Assembly: GCF_035982055.1 (NCBI RefSeq)
Contig: NZ_CP108427.1
Span: 248,001-312,000, forward strand
Length of the DNA: 64,000 nt
Origin: Streptomyces sp. NBC_01288
GTDB taxonomy: Bacteria; Actinomycetota; Actinomycetes; Streptomycetales; Streptomycetaceae
Direction of reading: 5' to 3'
Within the stretch, counting starts at the first letter, position 1, and each line of letters opens with the position of its first letter. The notes below the pieces were generated by a model, which was not told the DNA's origin, did no database searches, and saw nothing but the letters and a program-made list of their open reading frames with translations. Position numbers and translations under genes: made by a program. This document shows positions 26,711 through 34,950 of the stretch, piece after piece.

Positions 26711-27166
26711 TCAGTCGAACTTCCCGACCACCGTCTCGAACTGCCGCACCATGGCCGACAGCGACCGGCCGTCGAGATGGTCCATCACGCGCTTGCGGGC
26801 ACTCGCGAGGTGTATCGGATAGGCCGCCTGAAGCCGCTTCAGCCCTTCCGGGGTGAGGGTCGCGACATTCCCGCGCGCGTCTCCCTCGTAGCGCCGCTTC
26901 ACGACCTGGCCGCGGCTCTGCAACGCGTCCACGACACGGGTGATCCGGCTCGCCGACAGCGCGGTGGCCGCCGCGAGATCCGCCATACGAAGTTCCTGGT
27001 TCTCGGCCTCGGACAGACTCATCAGGACGACGTACTCGGTGAGCGTCAGCCCCGTGGCCCGCAGCAGATCGTCGTCCAGCGAACGCGGCAACGCGACGAT
27101 GACCCGCATCAGGGCACGCCAGAAACGCTCCTCCTGTGCGGTCAGGGATTCCTCGGCGGCGGTCAT
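26711..27166 (-). CDS. MarR-family regulator 1
   Basis: This is a 151-residue winged-helix protein. TEYVVLMSLSEAENQELRMA leads into [19 protein letters not shown] (recognition helix), and the wing carries YEGDARGNVATLT, the DxRGxxxxLT signature. It is about 60 percent identical by eye over the first 50 aligned residues to the second MarR at 28130. Its promoter places the -10 seven bases before the ATG, so the message is probably leaderless, and a TTGCTTGAGCA half-palindrome lies between -35 and -10, which suggests autorepression. Confidence 0.92.
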   Translation of the reverse strand: MTAAEESLTAQEERFWRALMRVIVALPRSLDDDLLRATGLTLTEYVVLMSLSEAENQELRMADLAAATALSASRITRVVDALQSRGQVVKRRYEGDARGNVATLTPEGLKRLQAAYPIHLASARKRVMDHLDGRSLSAMVRQFETVVGKFD

Positions 27167-27172
27167 CCGTGC

Positions 27173-27202
27173 AGATTAGCGTGCTCAAGCAAAGAACCTC
27201 AA
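27173..27202 (-). promoter_or_regulatory. MarR1 promoter with embedded operator (palindrome D)
   Basis: On the minus strand TTGAGG (27197-27202) and TAATCT (27173-27178) are 18 bases apart. The spacer contains TTGCTTGAGCA (27182-27192), a shortened form of palindrome B. With the ATG at 27166 the transcript would start at or next to the start codon. Confidence 0.7.
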
Positions 27203-27264
27203 GCGAGGAACCCCGGGGCCACGGCATGCCCGCGGGCGCCGCCCGTCCCTCCGCATGCGTCCCG

Positions 27265-28056
27265 CTATCCGCCCAGCCGGCGTACGTCGGTCACGCTGTA
27301 CGACATCGAGGCGCGGAACCCGGCGCCGGTGCGCACGGGAGCGAGGTCCGCCAGTTCCTCGCCGCGGGCCGCGAACAGGGTGATGTCGCCGGTGCCGGTC
27401 CAGACGTCGGCGAGTCGGCGGTCGTCGAACTCGGCCATCACCAGCTCGTGCACGGCGGGCTTGTCGTGCTCCCCGGCGGCCAGGCTCGGGAAGTGCCGGA
27501 GGTTGACGGTGGGGCGTGCGAACAGCGCGGCCGGGTCGGGCGCCGGCTGCTGGAGCGTGACCGTGGCCTCCGCGAGGGTGTGCCCGGCCGCCGACAGGGA
27601 GGCGCCGAACCGGCCACCCGCGGCGAGGGTCGGCGACGCGCTGCCGGGTGCCGCGAAGACGCGGGTCTGGTGGACCGAGCCCAGCTTCTTCGGGAAGCCC
27701 TGCACCCAGCCCCGGGCCAGGGCAAGGTCGTTGTCGACGTAGATGTACGGGCACCACGACACGGGCTCGCCCTGCCAGTGGGCGTCCACCAGCACCATGA
27801 ACTCGCGGTACTGGCTGCGCACCGGGTCGAGGTACTCGTCGTGCCCGGCGGAGAACTGCCAGTCGACGAACAGCGCCACCGCGCGCCCGTCGGAGTCCGG
27901 GTCCGGCGTCAGCCCCTCGGGGAGTGTCGCCTCGGCGGCGGCCGGGTCGGTCCAGAACTCCACGCCGACGATGTCGCCGGCGTAGTGCCACGGTGGGGCC
28001 GAGGCGAGGTTCGCCTCTCCGCGCGGTGACAGCGGGTAGGTGTAGCCCTGGAGCAT
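27265..28056 (-). CDS. Acetoacetate decarboxylase-superfamily protein
   Basis: The 263-residue protein contains the family core [20 protein letters not shown] followed by KLG; the GFPKK lysine pair matches the Schiff-base lysine region of Adc. Other members with this fold act as aldolase-dehydratases, so decarboxylation is not certain. ATG at 28056 follows GAGGAGG. It lies 73 bases after the second MarR gene on the same strand, probably in one transcript with it. Confidence 0.82.
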   Translation of the reverse strand: MLQGYTYPLSPRGEANLASAPPWHYAGDIVGVEFWTDPAAAEATLPEGLTPDPDSDGRAVALFVDWQFSAGHDEYLDPVRSQYREFMVLVDAHWQGEPVSWCPYIYVDNDLALARGWVQGFPKKLGSVHQTRVFAAPGSASPTLAAGGRFGASLSAAGHTLAEATVTLQQPAPDPAALFARPTVNLRHFPSLAAGEHDKPAVHELVMAEFDDRRLADVWTGTGDITLFAARGEELADLAPVRTGAGFRASMSYSVTDVRRLGG

Positions 28057-28129
28057 GGGGTGCCTCCTCAGCAGAAGGTCGATCCGGAACGGCACCATGT
28101 TTCGCCACGGCACCCCGTCCCGGCTTGGG

Positions 28130-28615
28130 TCATGTGACTGCATCTCCGTACACGGAAGTCGCCTCGCGGCACTCGGCCACCGCCTCCAGCTCCCCGGCCA
28201 GCTCCTGCACCAGCACGGGATCGAGCTGGTCCAGGACACGTCGGCGCGCACTGGAGAGATGGGCCGGATAGGCGCCCAGCAGCCGTTGCCGACCGGCTTC
28301 CGTGAGGACGGCCACGCTCCCCCGGGCGTCCGTCGGGTGCGGCTGTTTGACGACCAGGCCCTGCCCCCGGAGCGTCTCCACGACCCGGCTGACCCGGCTC
28401 GCGGACAGGGCCGTGGCGGTGGCCAGCCCGGTCATGCGCATACGGTCACCGTCCGCCTCGGAGAGCTGCATCAGCACGATGTACTGGCTGAGCGACAGGC
28501 CCGTGGACCGCAGCAGATCCTCGTCGAGCGCCCGGGGCAGCGCCACGAGCAGTCTCTGGAGGGAGCGCCAGAGGCGGTCCTCCGCGCTGGTCAGCGGTTC
28601 TGGTGCGGGGGCCAT
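28130..28615 (-). CDS. MarR-family regulator 2
   Basis: The 161-residue protein is a paralogue of the MarR at 26711: [20 protein letters not shown], then [19 protein letters not shown] and [13 protein letters not shown] in the wing. The ATG at 28615 with GGGAAAGGGA upstream is preferred to one 16 codons earlier. Upstream on its own strand are two direct TGCTTG half-sites (28649-28670) and palindrome C, shared with the divergent WrbA gene. Likely a repressor sensing a quinone, phenol or other small hydrophobic effector, which is inference from the family. Confidence 0.92.
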   Translation of the reverse strand: MAPAPEPLTSAEDRLWRSLQRLLVALPRALDEDLLRSTGLSLSQYIVLMQLSEADGDRMRMTGLATATALSASRVSRVVETLRGQGLVVKQPHPTDARGSVAVLTEAGRQRLLGAYPAHLSSARRRVLDQLDPVLVQELAGELEAVAECREATSVYGDAVT

Positions 28616-28676
28616 TCCCTTTCCCTCCCTCCCGAGGCTGCAAGAACACTCAAGCACCACCAAGCATAACCACTAC

Positions 28677-28725
28677 TTGCTTGACAAAGCATTTTTAGGC
28701 GGGTGAAGATACTTGCCAACGCAAG
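28677..28725. promoter_or_regulatory. MarR-type palindromes C and F between MarR2 and WrbA
   Basis: TTGCTTGACAAAGCA at 28677-28691 is identical to palindrome A and again contains TTGACA. A second inverted repeat, CTTGC-CAAC-GCAAG, lies at 28712-28725, resembling the site before the P450 gene. The region serves divergent genes: MarR2 (ATG 28615) and WrbA (ATG 28761). Confidence 0.72.
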
Positions 28726-28760
28726 CTTCTGTACCGCCAGTACCGCGAGAGGAACTCCCC

Positions 28761-29363
28761 ATGTCCCCCAAGATCGCAGTCATCTACTACTCGTCGACCG
28801 GCACCGTGCACGAGTTGGCGGAGTCCGTGGCCGAGGGTGCCCGCAAGGAGGGTGCGGAGGTACGACTCCTGCGCGTGTCCGAGCTCGCCCCCGAGGAGGC
28901 CATCGCCGCCAACGACGCGTGGTCGGCGCATGCCGCGGCCACCAAGGACATCCCGGTGGCGACCGGCGCCGACATCGAGTGGGCCGACGCCGTGATCTTC
29001 GGCAGCCCGACCCGGTTCGGCAACATCGCCAGCCAGCTGAAGCAGTTCATCGACACACTCGGCGGGCTGTGGGCGCAGGGCAAGCTGGCCGACAAGATCT
29101 ACAGCGGCTTCACGGCCACCGCCACAGCCCACGGCGGCCAGGAGTCCACGCTGCTCGCCCTCTACAACTCCGTCCACCACTTCGGCGGCATCATCGTCAC
29201 CCCGGGCTACACCGACCCGGTCAAGTTCGCCGACGGCAACCCGTACGGCACCAGTCACGTCAACGGCCAGGGAGCGATCCCGGTCGACGACACGGCCCGG
29301 GCCGCCGCCGTGTACCAGGGCAAGCGCGTGGCCGCGGTCACCGCACGGTTCAAGGACGCGTAG
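28761..29363 (+). CDS. wrbA: NAD(P)H:quinone oxidoreductase, WrbA type
   Basis: The 200-residue flavodoxin-fold protein has the FMN phosphate loop YYSSTGTVHELAESVAEGA at residues 10-28, the GSPTRFGNIASQLKQFIDTL segment and TATAHGGQESTLLALYNSVH with HFGGIIVTPGY. These are the WrbA (type IV quinone reductase) hallmarks. It reduces quinones by two electrons, protecting against semiquinones. GAGAGGAA precedes the ATG at 28761. Palindromes C and F upstream suggest control by the adjacent MarR proteins. Confidence 0.93.
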   Translation: MSPKIAVIYYSSTGTVHELAESVAEGARKEGAEVRLLRVSELAPEEAIAANDAWSAHAAATKDIPVATGADIEWADAVIFGSPTRFGNIASQLKQFIDTLGGLWAQGKLADKIYSGFTATATAHGGQESTLLALYNSVHHFGGIIVTPGYTDPVKFADGNPYGTSHVNGQGAIPVDDTARAAAVYQGKRVAAVTARFKDA

Positions 29364-29372
29364 AGGGCGGGT

Positions 29373-29387
29373 AGCCGGGCGCCGGCT
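29373..29387. terminator. Short hairpin between WrbA and tautomerase genes
   Basis: AGCCGG-GCG-CCGGCT forms a 6-bp stem with a 3-base loop, 10 bases after the WrbA stop and 31 before the stop of the convergent tautomerase gene. It is short but correctly placed. Confidence 0.4.
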
Positions 29388-29417
29388 CAGGGGCTTCACG
29401 GCCCGTATCCACGCCGC

Positions 29418-29822
29418 TCAGGCTTCGCCCCGGTGCGCCAGCCACTCCTTCTCCTCGCCCGGTTCGGGCAACACCTGACCGCCTTCCACGGCGGACCGGG
29501 CCGGGCTGTCCTGGATCACCACCATGACGTGGTTCTCCTCGACTCCGGTGACGCGTACGGCCGCCGCGGACAACTCCAGCGCCAGTCGCGTCGTGCTCTC
29601 CTGCGGATGCCCGCGCCGCGCCCAGCCCGTGATGATCAGGGGTGTCCCCGGTACCCCGCCGGCGAAGACGTTCTCCGAGGGCGGCTCGGTGAAGATCACG
29701 TTGACGTAGGCCGGTGGCACATGGTTGACCGCCGCGTGGATCCGGGTGATCTCGGCCGCCAGCGACGCCTTCGACTCATGCGTCAGGGTTCCCTGCGCAG
29801 CGGTGCAGGTGTAGACGGGCAT
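29418..29822 (-). CDS. Tautomerase-superfamily protein, cis-CaaD-like
   Basis: The 134-residue protein starts MPVYTC, so removal of Met exposes the catalytic Pro1. It aligns along its length with cis-3-chloroacrylic acid dehalogenase: His28 (Pro1 numbering), the Arg of GWARRG, the PSENVFAGGVPG loop and Glu in AVEGGQVLPEPG are kept. The second catalytic Arg (Arg73) and Tyr103 of the dehalogenase are not conserved (His and Val), so dehalogenation is unlikely and a keto-enol tautomerase or hydratase is more plausible. It is divergent from the P450 gene. Confidence 0.85.
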   Translation of the reverse strand: MPVYTCTAAQGTLTHESKASLAAEITRIHAAVNHVPPAYVNVIFTEPPSENVFAGGVPGTPLIITGWARRGHPQESTTRLALELSAAAVRVTGVEENHVMVVIQDSPARSAVEGGQVLPEPGEEKEWLAHRGEA

Positions 29823-29887
29823 GTCGGCTCCTCACGGATCGGGACGCGTCCAACGGGTGACACCGGCGTCACGGTCCCTCCCGCCGT

Positions 29888-29927
29888 GCAGTCGTGGCTT
29901 CCGTCATCCGACGGAAGCCACGACTGC
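29888..29927. repeat. Perfect 18-bp inverted repeat between divergent tautomerase and P450 genes
   Basis: Arms 29888-29905 (GCAGTCGTGGCTTCCGTC) and 29910-29927 pair over a 4-base loop ATCC with no mismatch. It lies upstream of both starts, so it is not an ordinary terminator for either neighbour. Confidence 0.9.
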
Positions 29928-29988
29928 AACCGCCAACCAGCTTGCTGTCCACGGCAGTTGCTCCTCCTCCGACGGACCCCAGCTCGCC

Positions 29989-30031
29989 TTGACACACCCT
30001 CCCCGCGAGGCAATGCTTGCCGACGAAAGCA
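29989..30031 (+). promoter_or_regulatory. P450 promoter with MarR-type palindrome E
   Basis: TTGACA (29989-29994) is followed about 19 bases later by TGCTT-N8-AAGCA (30014-30031), which uses the same half-sites as palindromes A to C with a longer spacer and covers the -10 region. The ATG of the P450 gene is at 30055. Confidence 0.6.
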
Positions 30032-30054
30032 ATAACTTCGGGTGGGAGACCGCG

Positions 30055-31299
30055 ATGACCACAAGCACCCCGGACGCCAAGGGCGGCTCGCTGCGGGCGG
30101 TACTGGAAGGCGCCGCGTTCCAGGCGGATCCGCACGCGGTGCTACGGCAGTTGACGGACTCCGGAGCCGCCCACCGCTGCGAACCGGACGGTGCGCCCCC
30201 GCAGTTGCTGATCACGGGATACGACGCGGCACGCCAAGTGCTCACCGATCCCCGCGTGTCCAAGCGGAGCGAACGCGCGGGGCTGGAGCCGGGCTGGCTG
30301 ATGAGCGGTGTCCGGGACGAGGTCGGGATCGACTACATGCTGACCGTGGACCCGCCCGACCACACCCGCCTCCGCAAACTGGTGACACGCGCGTTCACCC
30401 CGCAGCAGATCGAGTCCCTACGGCCCCGCACGCGGGAGCTCGCGGGCCGGTTCGCGGACGACGTACTCGCGCTGGAGACACCGGAGTTGGTCGACGGCTT
30501 CGCCGCCCGCGTCCCGATCGCCGTGATCTGCGAACTGCTCGGCGTACCGCTGGACGACTGGGACAGGTTCCGCTGGGCCTCGGAGCAGATCGTGTCCCCG
30601 GTCGCCGGCGGTGACCGGGAGGAGGCGTACGTCTGGATGAGCGGGTATCTGGCGGAGCTGATCGCGGCCAAGCGCGCCGACCCCGGCGAGGACCTGCTGA
30701 GCGCGCTGGCCAACGACACCGTCGACGACCGGCTCACCGACCCGGAGTTGGTCGGTATGGCCTTCCTCCTTCTGATCGCCGGGTACGAGACGACCGCCAA
30801 CCTCATCGGTGCCGTGCTCCTCGGACTCGCCCAACAGCCGGACCTGCTCAAGGCGTTGCGGGCCGATCCCTCTCTCGTGCCTGCGGCGGTTGAGGAGTTC
30901 CTCCGTCTGGAGGGGCCGGTGCTCACGGCGACCGAGCGTTTCGCCACCGAGGACATGCGGGTGGGCGAAGCGCAGGTGCGCCGGGGCGACATGCTGCTGG
31001 TGTCCCTCGCCGCCGCCGACCGGGACCCGGCCCGTTTCGAGGAGCCGGACTCCTTCCGCCTCGGACGCCCGGCCGGCCATGTCGCCTTCGGACACGGCGT
31101 CCACCACTGCCTGGGGGCGCCGTTGGCCAGAATGGAGGCCACGGTCGCGATCACCGCCATGCTGGAGCGCGTCGCGAGTCTCGAACTGGTCGTGGACGCG
31201 GCCGACTTGGAGTGGGCGCCGGGGCTCCTGATGCGCGGGGTGCGGCGGCTTCCCGTGTCGGTCGTGCTCGCCGGGAACTCCGACTCGGGCTTGTGCTGA
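30055..31299 (+). CDS. Cytochrome P450
   Basis: The 414-residue class I bacterial P450 has the I-helix AGYETT at 242-247, ExxR at E281-R284, and the heme loop AFGHGVHHCLGAPLARME with Cys352 as the iron ligand. Length and motifs fit the CYP105/CYP107-like actinobacterial enzymes. No ferredoxin gene adjoins it. GGGAG precedes the ATG. The upstream palindrome links it to the MarR-controlled oxidoreductases; the substrate is unknown. Confidence 0.95.
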   Translation: MTTSTPDAKGGSLRAVLEGAAFQADPHAVLRQLTDSGAAHRCEPDGAPPQLLITGYDAARQVLTDPRVSKRSERAGLEPGWLMSGVRDEVGIDYMLTVDPPDHTRLRKLVTRAFTPQQIESLRPRTRELAGRFADDVLALETPELVDGFAARVPIAVICELLGVPLDDWDRFRWASEQIVSPVAGGDREEAYVWMSGYLAELIAAKRADPGEDLLSALANDTVDDRLTDPELVGMAFLLLIAGYETTANLIGAVLLGLAQQPDLLKALRADPSLVPAAVEEFLRLEGPVLTATERFATEDMRVGEAQVRRGDMLLVSLAAADRDPARFEEPDSFRLGRPAGHVAFGHGVHHCLGAPLARMEATVAITAMLERVASLELVVDAADLEWAPGLLMRGVRRLPVSVVLAGNSDSGLC

Positions 31300-31305
31300 G
31301 CGACT

Positions 31306-33489
31306 TCAGTCCTGGCGGCGGACCTCGATGAGGAGTGCCTGCTCGGGGTTGAGGGTGGGCATGGGCAGGCCCGCGGTGGCCAGCACCGAGCCGGGCAGGG
31401 TCAGCCAGTCCTCCTGCGCGGCCGTCAACCACGCGGGCGATGCGATCTGGTGGAAGGAGGGCGGGCCGAGTTCGGCGCGCACCCGGAGTTGATAGCGGGC
31501 GTCGACGCTCAGACCAGGAAAACGCGTCCGCCCGGACTGCCCCTCGGGCGAAGTGGCCAGCCTCGCCCAGGAGTACAGCGCCCGTGAGCCGTCGTAGGCC
31601 ACGACTCCATGCAGTATCCGGGCCTCGTCCTCCAGATCGGCACGCACCGTACGACCGCTGTGCAGCAGCGGCCGTAGTTCCCGGTACAGGGCGGTCCAGG
31701 CGGTCAGCCTGGTCAGCCCCTCCTCCGAGCACTCGGTGAGGTCCTGCTCGATGCCCGCGTGGCCGAAGAGGGCGGTGATCAGGCGGAACGTGTCGGAGGT
31801 GACGCGTCCGGTGGTGTGGCTGCGCGCGGCGCCCACGTGGGTGCCGACGAGTTCGGGTGGGAGGAGTTGGACGGTCCAGCTCTGGATCGACTGGCGTTCC
31901 ACGGGGTCGTTGCAGTCCGAGGGCCACACCCGGTCGGTGCGGTCGAGTACGCCCAGGTCGACCCGGCCGCCGCCGCTCGCGCAGCTCTCGATCTCCAGGC
32001 CCGGGTGCCGTTGCTTGACCGCGTCCAACAGCCGGTACAGCGCCTCGACCTGAGCGTGGCCCGCGGGCCGGTCGCCCAACGCGTGTACGGCTTCGTGGAG
32101 TTCGCGGTTGTGGTCCCATTTGAGGTAGGCGATGTCGTAGCTTCCGACGAGCGCGTCCAGTGACTTCAATAGGTAGTCGAAGACCTCGGGCCGGGAGAGG
32201 TCGAGGACGTGCTGATGGCGGGCGGTCGGGCCGAGGCCCGCGGCGGGACCGAGGATCCAGTCGGGGTGGGTGCGGGCGAGGTGGGAGTCGAGGTTGACCA
32301 TCTCGGGCTCCACCCAGAGGCCGAAGTCCATGCCCAGCGACCGGACATGGTCGGCGAGCGGGCTGAGTCCGTCGGGCCAGACGGTCGGGTCGGCGAGCCA
32401 GTCGCCGAGGCCCGCGGTGTCGGCGCGGCGCCCGCTGAACCAGCCGTCGTCGAGGACGAACCGTTCGACACCCACTGCGGCGGCCCGCTCGGCCAGGGCG
32501 CGCAAGCGGTCGAGGTCGTGGTCGAAGTAGACGCCTTCCCAGCTGTTGAGGACGAGGGGCCGGGGGCCGCGCGGGTGTCGGGGGCGTGCGCGCAGGTGGC
32601 GGTGGAAGCGGTCGGCGATGCCGTCCAGGCCGTTCGGCGACCAGGCGAAGTGGCAGCGGGGAGTGCGGTAGGTGTCGCCGGGTGCCAGGCGGATCTCGCC
32701 CGCCCGGAGGAGTTCGCCACCGCCGAGCGCGGACGCGTGGACGCCTGCGCCTTCCGGGAGTTGCTCGACGAGGTAGCGCTGGTCGCCGCTCCAGGCCACG
32801 TGGACGGCCCACACCTCACCGGCGCCGAATCCGAAGCCGGGTACGCCCACCGTCAGGAGGTGCGGCGAGTCGACGCCGGGTTTTCCCCGTCGTACGTCAC
32901 GCACATGGGCGCCGTGGTGCAGCGGGTGGCGTTGCGGGGAGCGTTCCCGGCTCCACTTTCCGGTGAAGTCGAGGATCTCGGTGGCTCGGCGCGGCAGGGG
33001 CAGCAAAGTCAGGGCGCCGGCGAGGTCGTAGGGCGTCGAATCGGCGTTGTCCGCGCGGGAGATGACGGCGTCGGCGGTGAGGATGCCGTGGGCGTCCAGG
33101 GTGTAGGTGAGGGTGATGTCGAGTGCCGACGCCTCGTCGGTGAGGTGGAGTTCGAGTACGCCGCCGCCTTCGGGGCCCGTGCGGTGGGTGGCGCCGGTGA
33201 GGGTGGGGCGGGGTGCGGTGGCGGTGCCTGCCCGGTGGCCGTGGTGGGCGGGGGTGCCGGACCAGCCGTCGGCCTCGGTGGGCCAGACGGTGAAGCGGCG
33301 TGGGATGTCGGGGGCGTTGTTGAGGATCGCGGGTTCGGCGGTCAGGCTCAGGGCGGTCAGGTCGTCGGGGGTGAGGTCGCCCAGGTCGGCTCCCCAGTGC
33401 AGGACTCGGGGCACCGGTTCGGTGAGTTCCACGGCGAGGCAGGTGCCGGCCGCGCGCAGGCTGACGATGCGCGAGGGGGTCGCGGGCAT
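31306..33489 (-). CDS. Alpha-galactosidase, GH36
   Basis: The 727-residue cytoplasmic enzyme (no signal peptide) has a beta-rich N-terminal domain and a TIM barrel with VLDDGWFSGRR at 345-355, the nucleophile motif YLKWDHNR (D459) and SCASGGGRVDLGVLDRTDRV followed by WPSDCND (D525/D528), which holds the acid/base. These are the diagnostic GH36 segments. It would hydrolyse imported alpha-galactosides. It is the last gene of the operon, 77 bases after the binding-protein gene. Confidence 0.94.
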   Translation of the reverse strand: MPATPSRIVSLRAAGTCLAVELTEPVPRVLHWGADLGDLTPDDLTALSLTAEPAILNNAPDIPRRFTVWPTEADGWSGTPAHHGHRAGTATAPRPTLTGATHRTGPEGGGVLELHLTDEASALDITLTYTLDAHGILTADAVISRADNADSTPYDLAGALTLLPLPRRATEILDFTGKWSRERSPQRHPLHHGAHVRDVRRGKPGVDSPHLLTVGVPGFGFGAGEVWAVHVAWSGDQRYLVEQLPEGAGVHASALGGGELLRAGEIRLAPGDTYRTPRCHFAWSPNGLDGIADRFHRHLRARPRHPRGPRPLVLNSWEGVYFDHDLDRLRALAERAAAVGVERFVLDDGWFSGRRADTAGLGDWLADPTVWPDGLSPLADHVRSLGMDFGLWVEPEMVNLDSHLARTHPDWILGPAAGLGPTARHQHVLDLSRPEVFDYLLKSLDALVGSYDIAYLKWDHNRELHEAVHALGDRPAGHAQVEALYRLLDAVKQRHPGLEIESCASGGGRVDLGVLDRTDRVWPSDCNDPVERQSIQSWTVQLLPPELVGTHVGAARSHTTGRVTSDTFRLITALFGHAGIEQDLTECSEEGLTRLTAWTALYRELRPLLHSGRTVRADLEDEARILHGVVAYDGSRALYSWARLATSPEGQSGRTRFPGLSVDARYQLRVRAELGPPSFHQIASPAWLTAAQEDWLTLPGSVLATAGLPMPTLNPEQALLIEVRRQD

Positions 33490-33566
33490 GCAGTCTCTTT
33501 TCGGGGAGGGCGGCGGGACGCGCCGTAGGGGACGCGTCCGGCCGCGGGGCGCCGAGGGGGCGGCTG

Positions 33567-34916
33567 TTACTTCTGGGTGAGGATGGTCTTGGTCTTGGCC
33601 TGCATGTCGGCGAAGACGCTGTCGTTCTTCTGGCCGCCGAAGTAGCCCTCGATCAGCGGCTCGATCGCGTCCTGCAGGGCCGCGCCGTTGCGGAAGTCCG
33701 GAGACGGGTAGAGCTCCTTGTTCTTGAGCATGTCGGTGAAGACCGAGAGGTCGACGCCCTGTGCCTTGAGGGCCTTGGCGGAGGCGTCCATCGAGGCGGG
33801 GATGGACGGGAAGAAGGTGCCGGTCGCCGACGCCTTGGTCTGGCAGGCCTCGGAGCCCATGTAGGAGACCCACTTCCAGGCCAGGTCGGGGTTCTTCGTG
33901 CCGGCCCAGATGGTGTTGCCGTTGGAGTTGCTGAAGACGGCACGGGTCTTGTTGTCGGGGCCCAGGACCGTGGGGGCGATGCCGACCTTGACGGTGGGGA
34001 TCTTGGCGTAGGTGGACGCCGTCCACGATCCGCCGGTCTCCATCGCGACCTTGCCCGAGGAGAGCAGATCGACGTCGGAGACGGTGTTGGTGAACGTGCC
34101 GATCTTGGGTGCGTAGCCCTTCGCGACCAGGGTGCGGATCCAGTCCATGGTCTTCACCAGGCGCGGGTCGTTGTAGTTCAACTGGGTCGGCCAGTTGGCC
34201 TTGTTGCCGAGTCGCCAGCCCGTCGTGGAGACGAAGGAGCTCCAGGTGGACTGGCCCAGGAAGTCCTTGGCGGCCAGTTGCCCGAAGCCGTAGGTCTTGA
34301 TGTTCGCCTTGTCGAAGCCCGGCTGGTCACCGCGACGGCCCTTGGTGTCGAGGGTCAGATGGGCGATCATCTTGCCGATCGTGCCGCCGTTGTCGGGGTT
34401 CCAGTTCAGGCTCTGGACGTCCTTGGTGGTGTAGCCGGCCTTGGTGAGCATGTCGGTGTTGTAGTAGAGGCCCGTGGCGGCCCAGTCCAGGGGCAGGCCG
34501 TACTGGTGGCCGTCGGTGTACTTCCACGAGTCGACGCCGACGGAGAACCTCGACAGGTCGAACTTGTCCTTCTTGATGTAGTCGTCCAGCGGCAGGAGTT
34601 GGTGCTGGTCGGCGTACTGCGGGAAGAACTGGACGCTGTTCTGGAACGCGTCGGGAGCCTTGCCGGCCACGAAGCCGGCGGTGAGCTTGGTGAAGTAGTC
34701 CACGACGTTGTACTGGGTGATCTTCACCGTGACGCCCGGGTTGGCCTTCTCGAAGTCCGTGGCGCAGACCTTGTAGGCGGCGGCCTGCTTGTCGTCCCAG
34801 GTCCACCAGTTCAGGGTCGAAGAGCCTGAACCGCTACCGGAGTTGGAGGAGCAGGCGGACACGAGGGCCGTCAGGGTGAGCGCGGCTCCGAGTGCCACGG
34901 CCTTGCGAACTCTCAT
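33567..34916 (-). CDS. Extracellular sugar-binding lipoprotein (alpha-galactoside operon)
   Basis: The 449-residue protein has a lipoprotein signal (VRKAVALGAALTLTALVSAC, lipobox VSAC) followed by a Ser/Gly linker and the family 1 binding-protein fold (STLNWWTWDDKQAAAYKVCA, then GKAPDAFQNS and METGGSWTASTYAK). The start at 34916 follows GAAGGA. It lies downstream of both permeases, the reverse of the common order, and between them and the GH36 enzyme. Confidence 0.93.
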   Translation of the reverse strand: MRVRKAVALGAALTLTALVSACSSNSGSGSGSSTLNWWTWDDKQAAAYKVCATDFEKANPGVTVKITQYNVVDYFTKLTAGFVAGKAPDAFQNSVQFFPQYADQHQLLPLDDYIKKDKFDLSRFSVGVDSWKYTDGHQYGLPLDWAATGLYYNTDMLTKAGYTTKDVQSLNWNPDNGGTIGKMIAHLTLDTKGRRGDQPGFDKANIKTYGFGQLAAKDFLGQSTWSSFVSTTGWRLGNKANWPTQLNYNDPRLVKTMDWIRTLVAKGYAPKIGTFTNTVSDVDLLSSGKVAMETGGSWTASTYAKIPTVKVGIAPTVLGPDNKTRAVFSNSNGNTIWAGTKNPDLAWKWVSYMGSEACQTKASATGTFFPSIPASMDASAKALKAQGVDLSVFTDMLKNKELYPSPDFRNGAALQDAIEPLIEGYFGGQKNDSVFADMQAKTKTILTQK

Positions 34917-34950
34917 GGTTCCTTCTTTCACTGGTCACTTGAGGCACTGG

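Noticed and set aside
8306..31299. A secondary-metabolite biosynthetic cluster based on the condensation protein, LAL regulators and P450
   Set aside because: The parts are far apart, on separate transcripts, and no polyketide, peptide, terpene or RiPP core enzyme is present.
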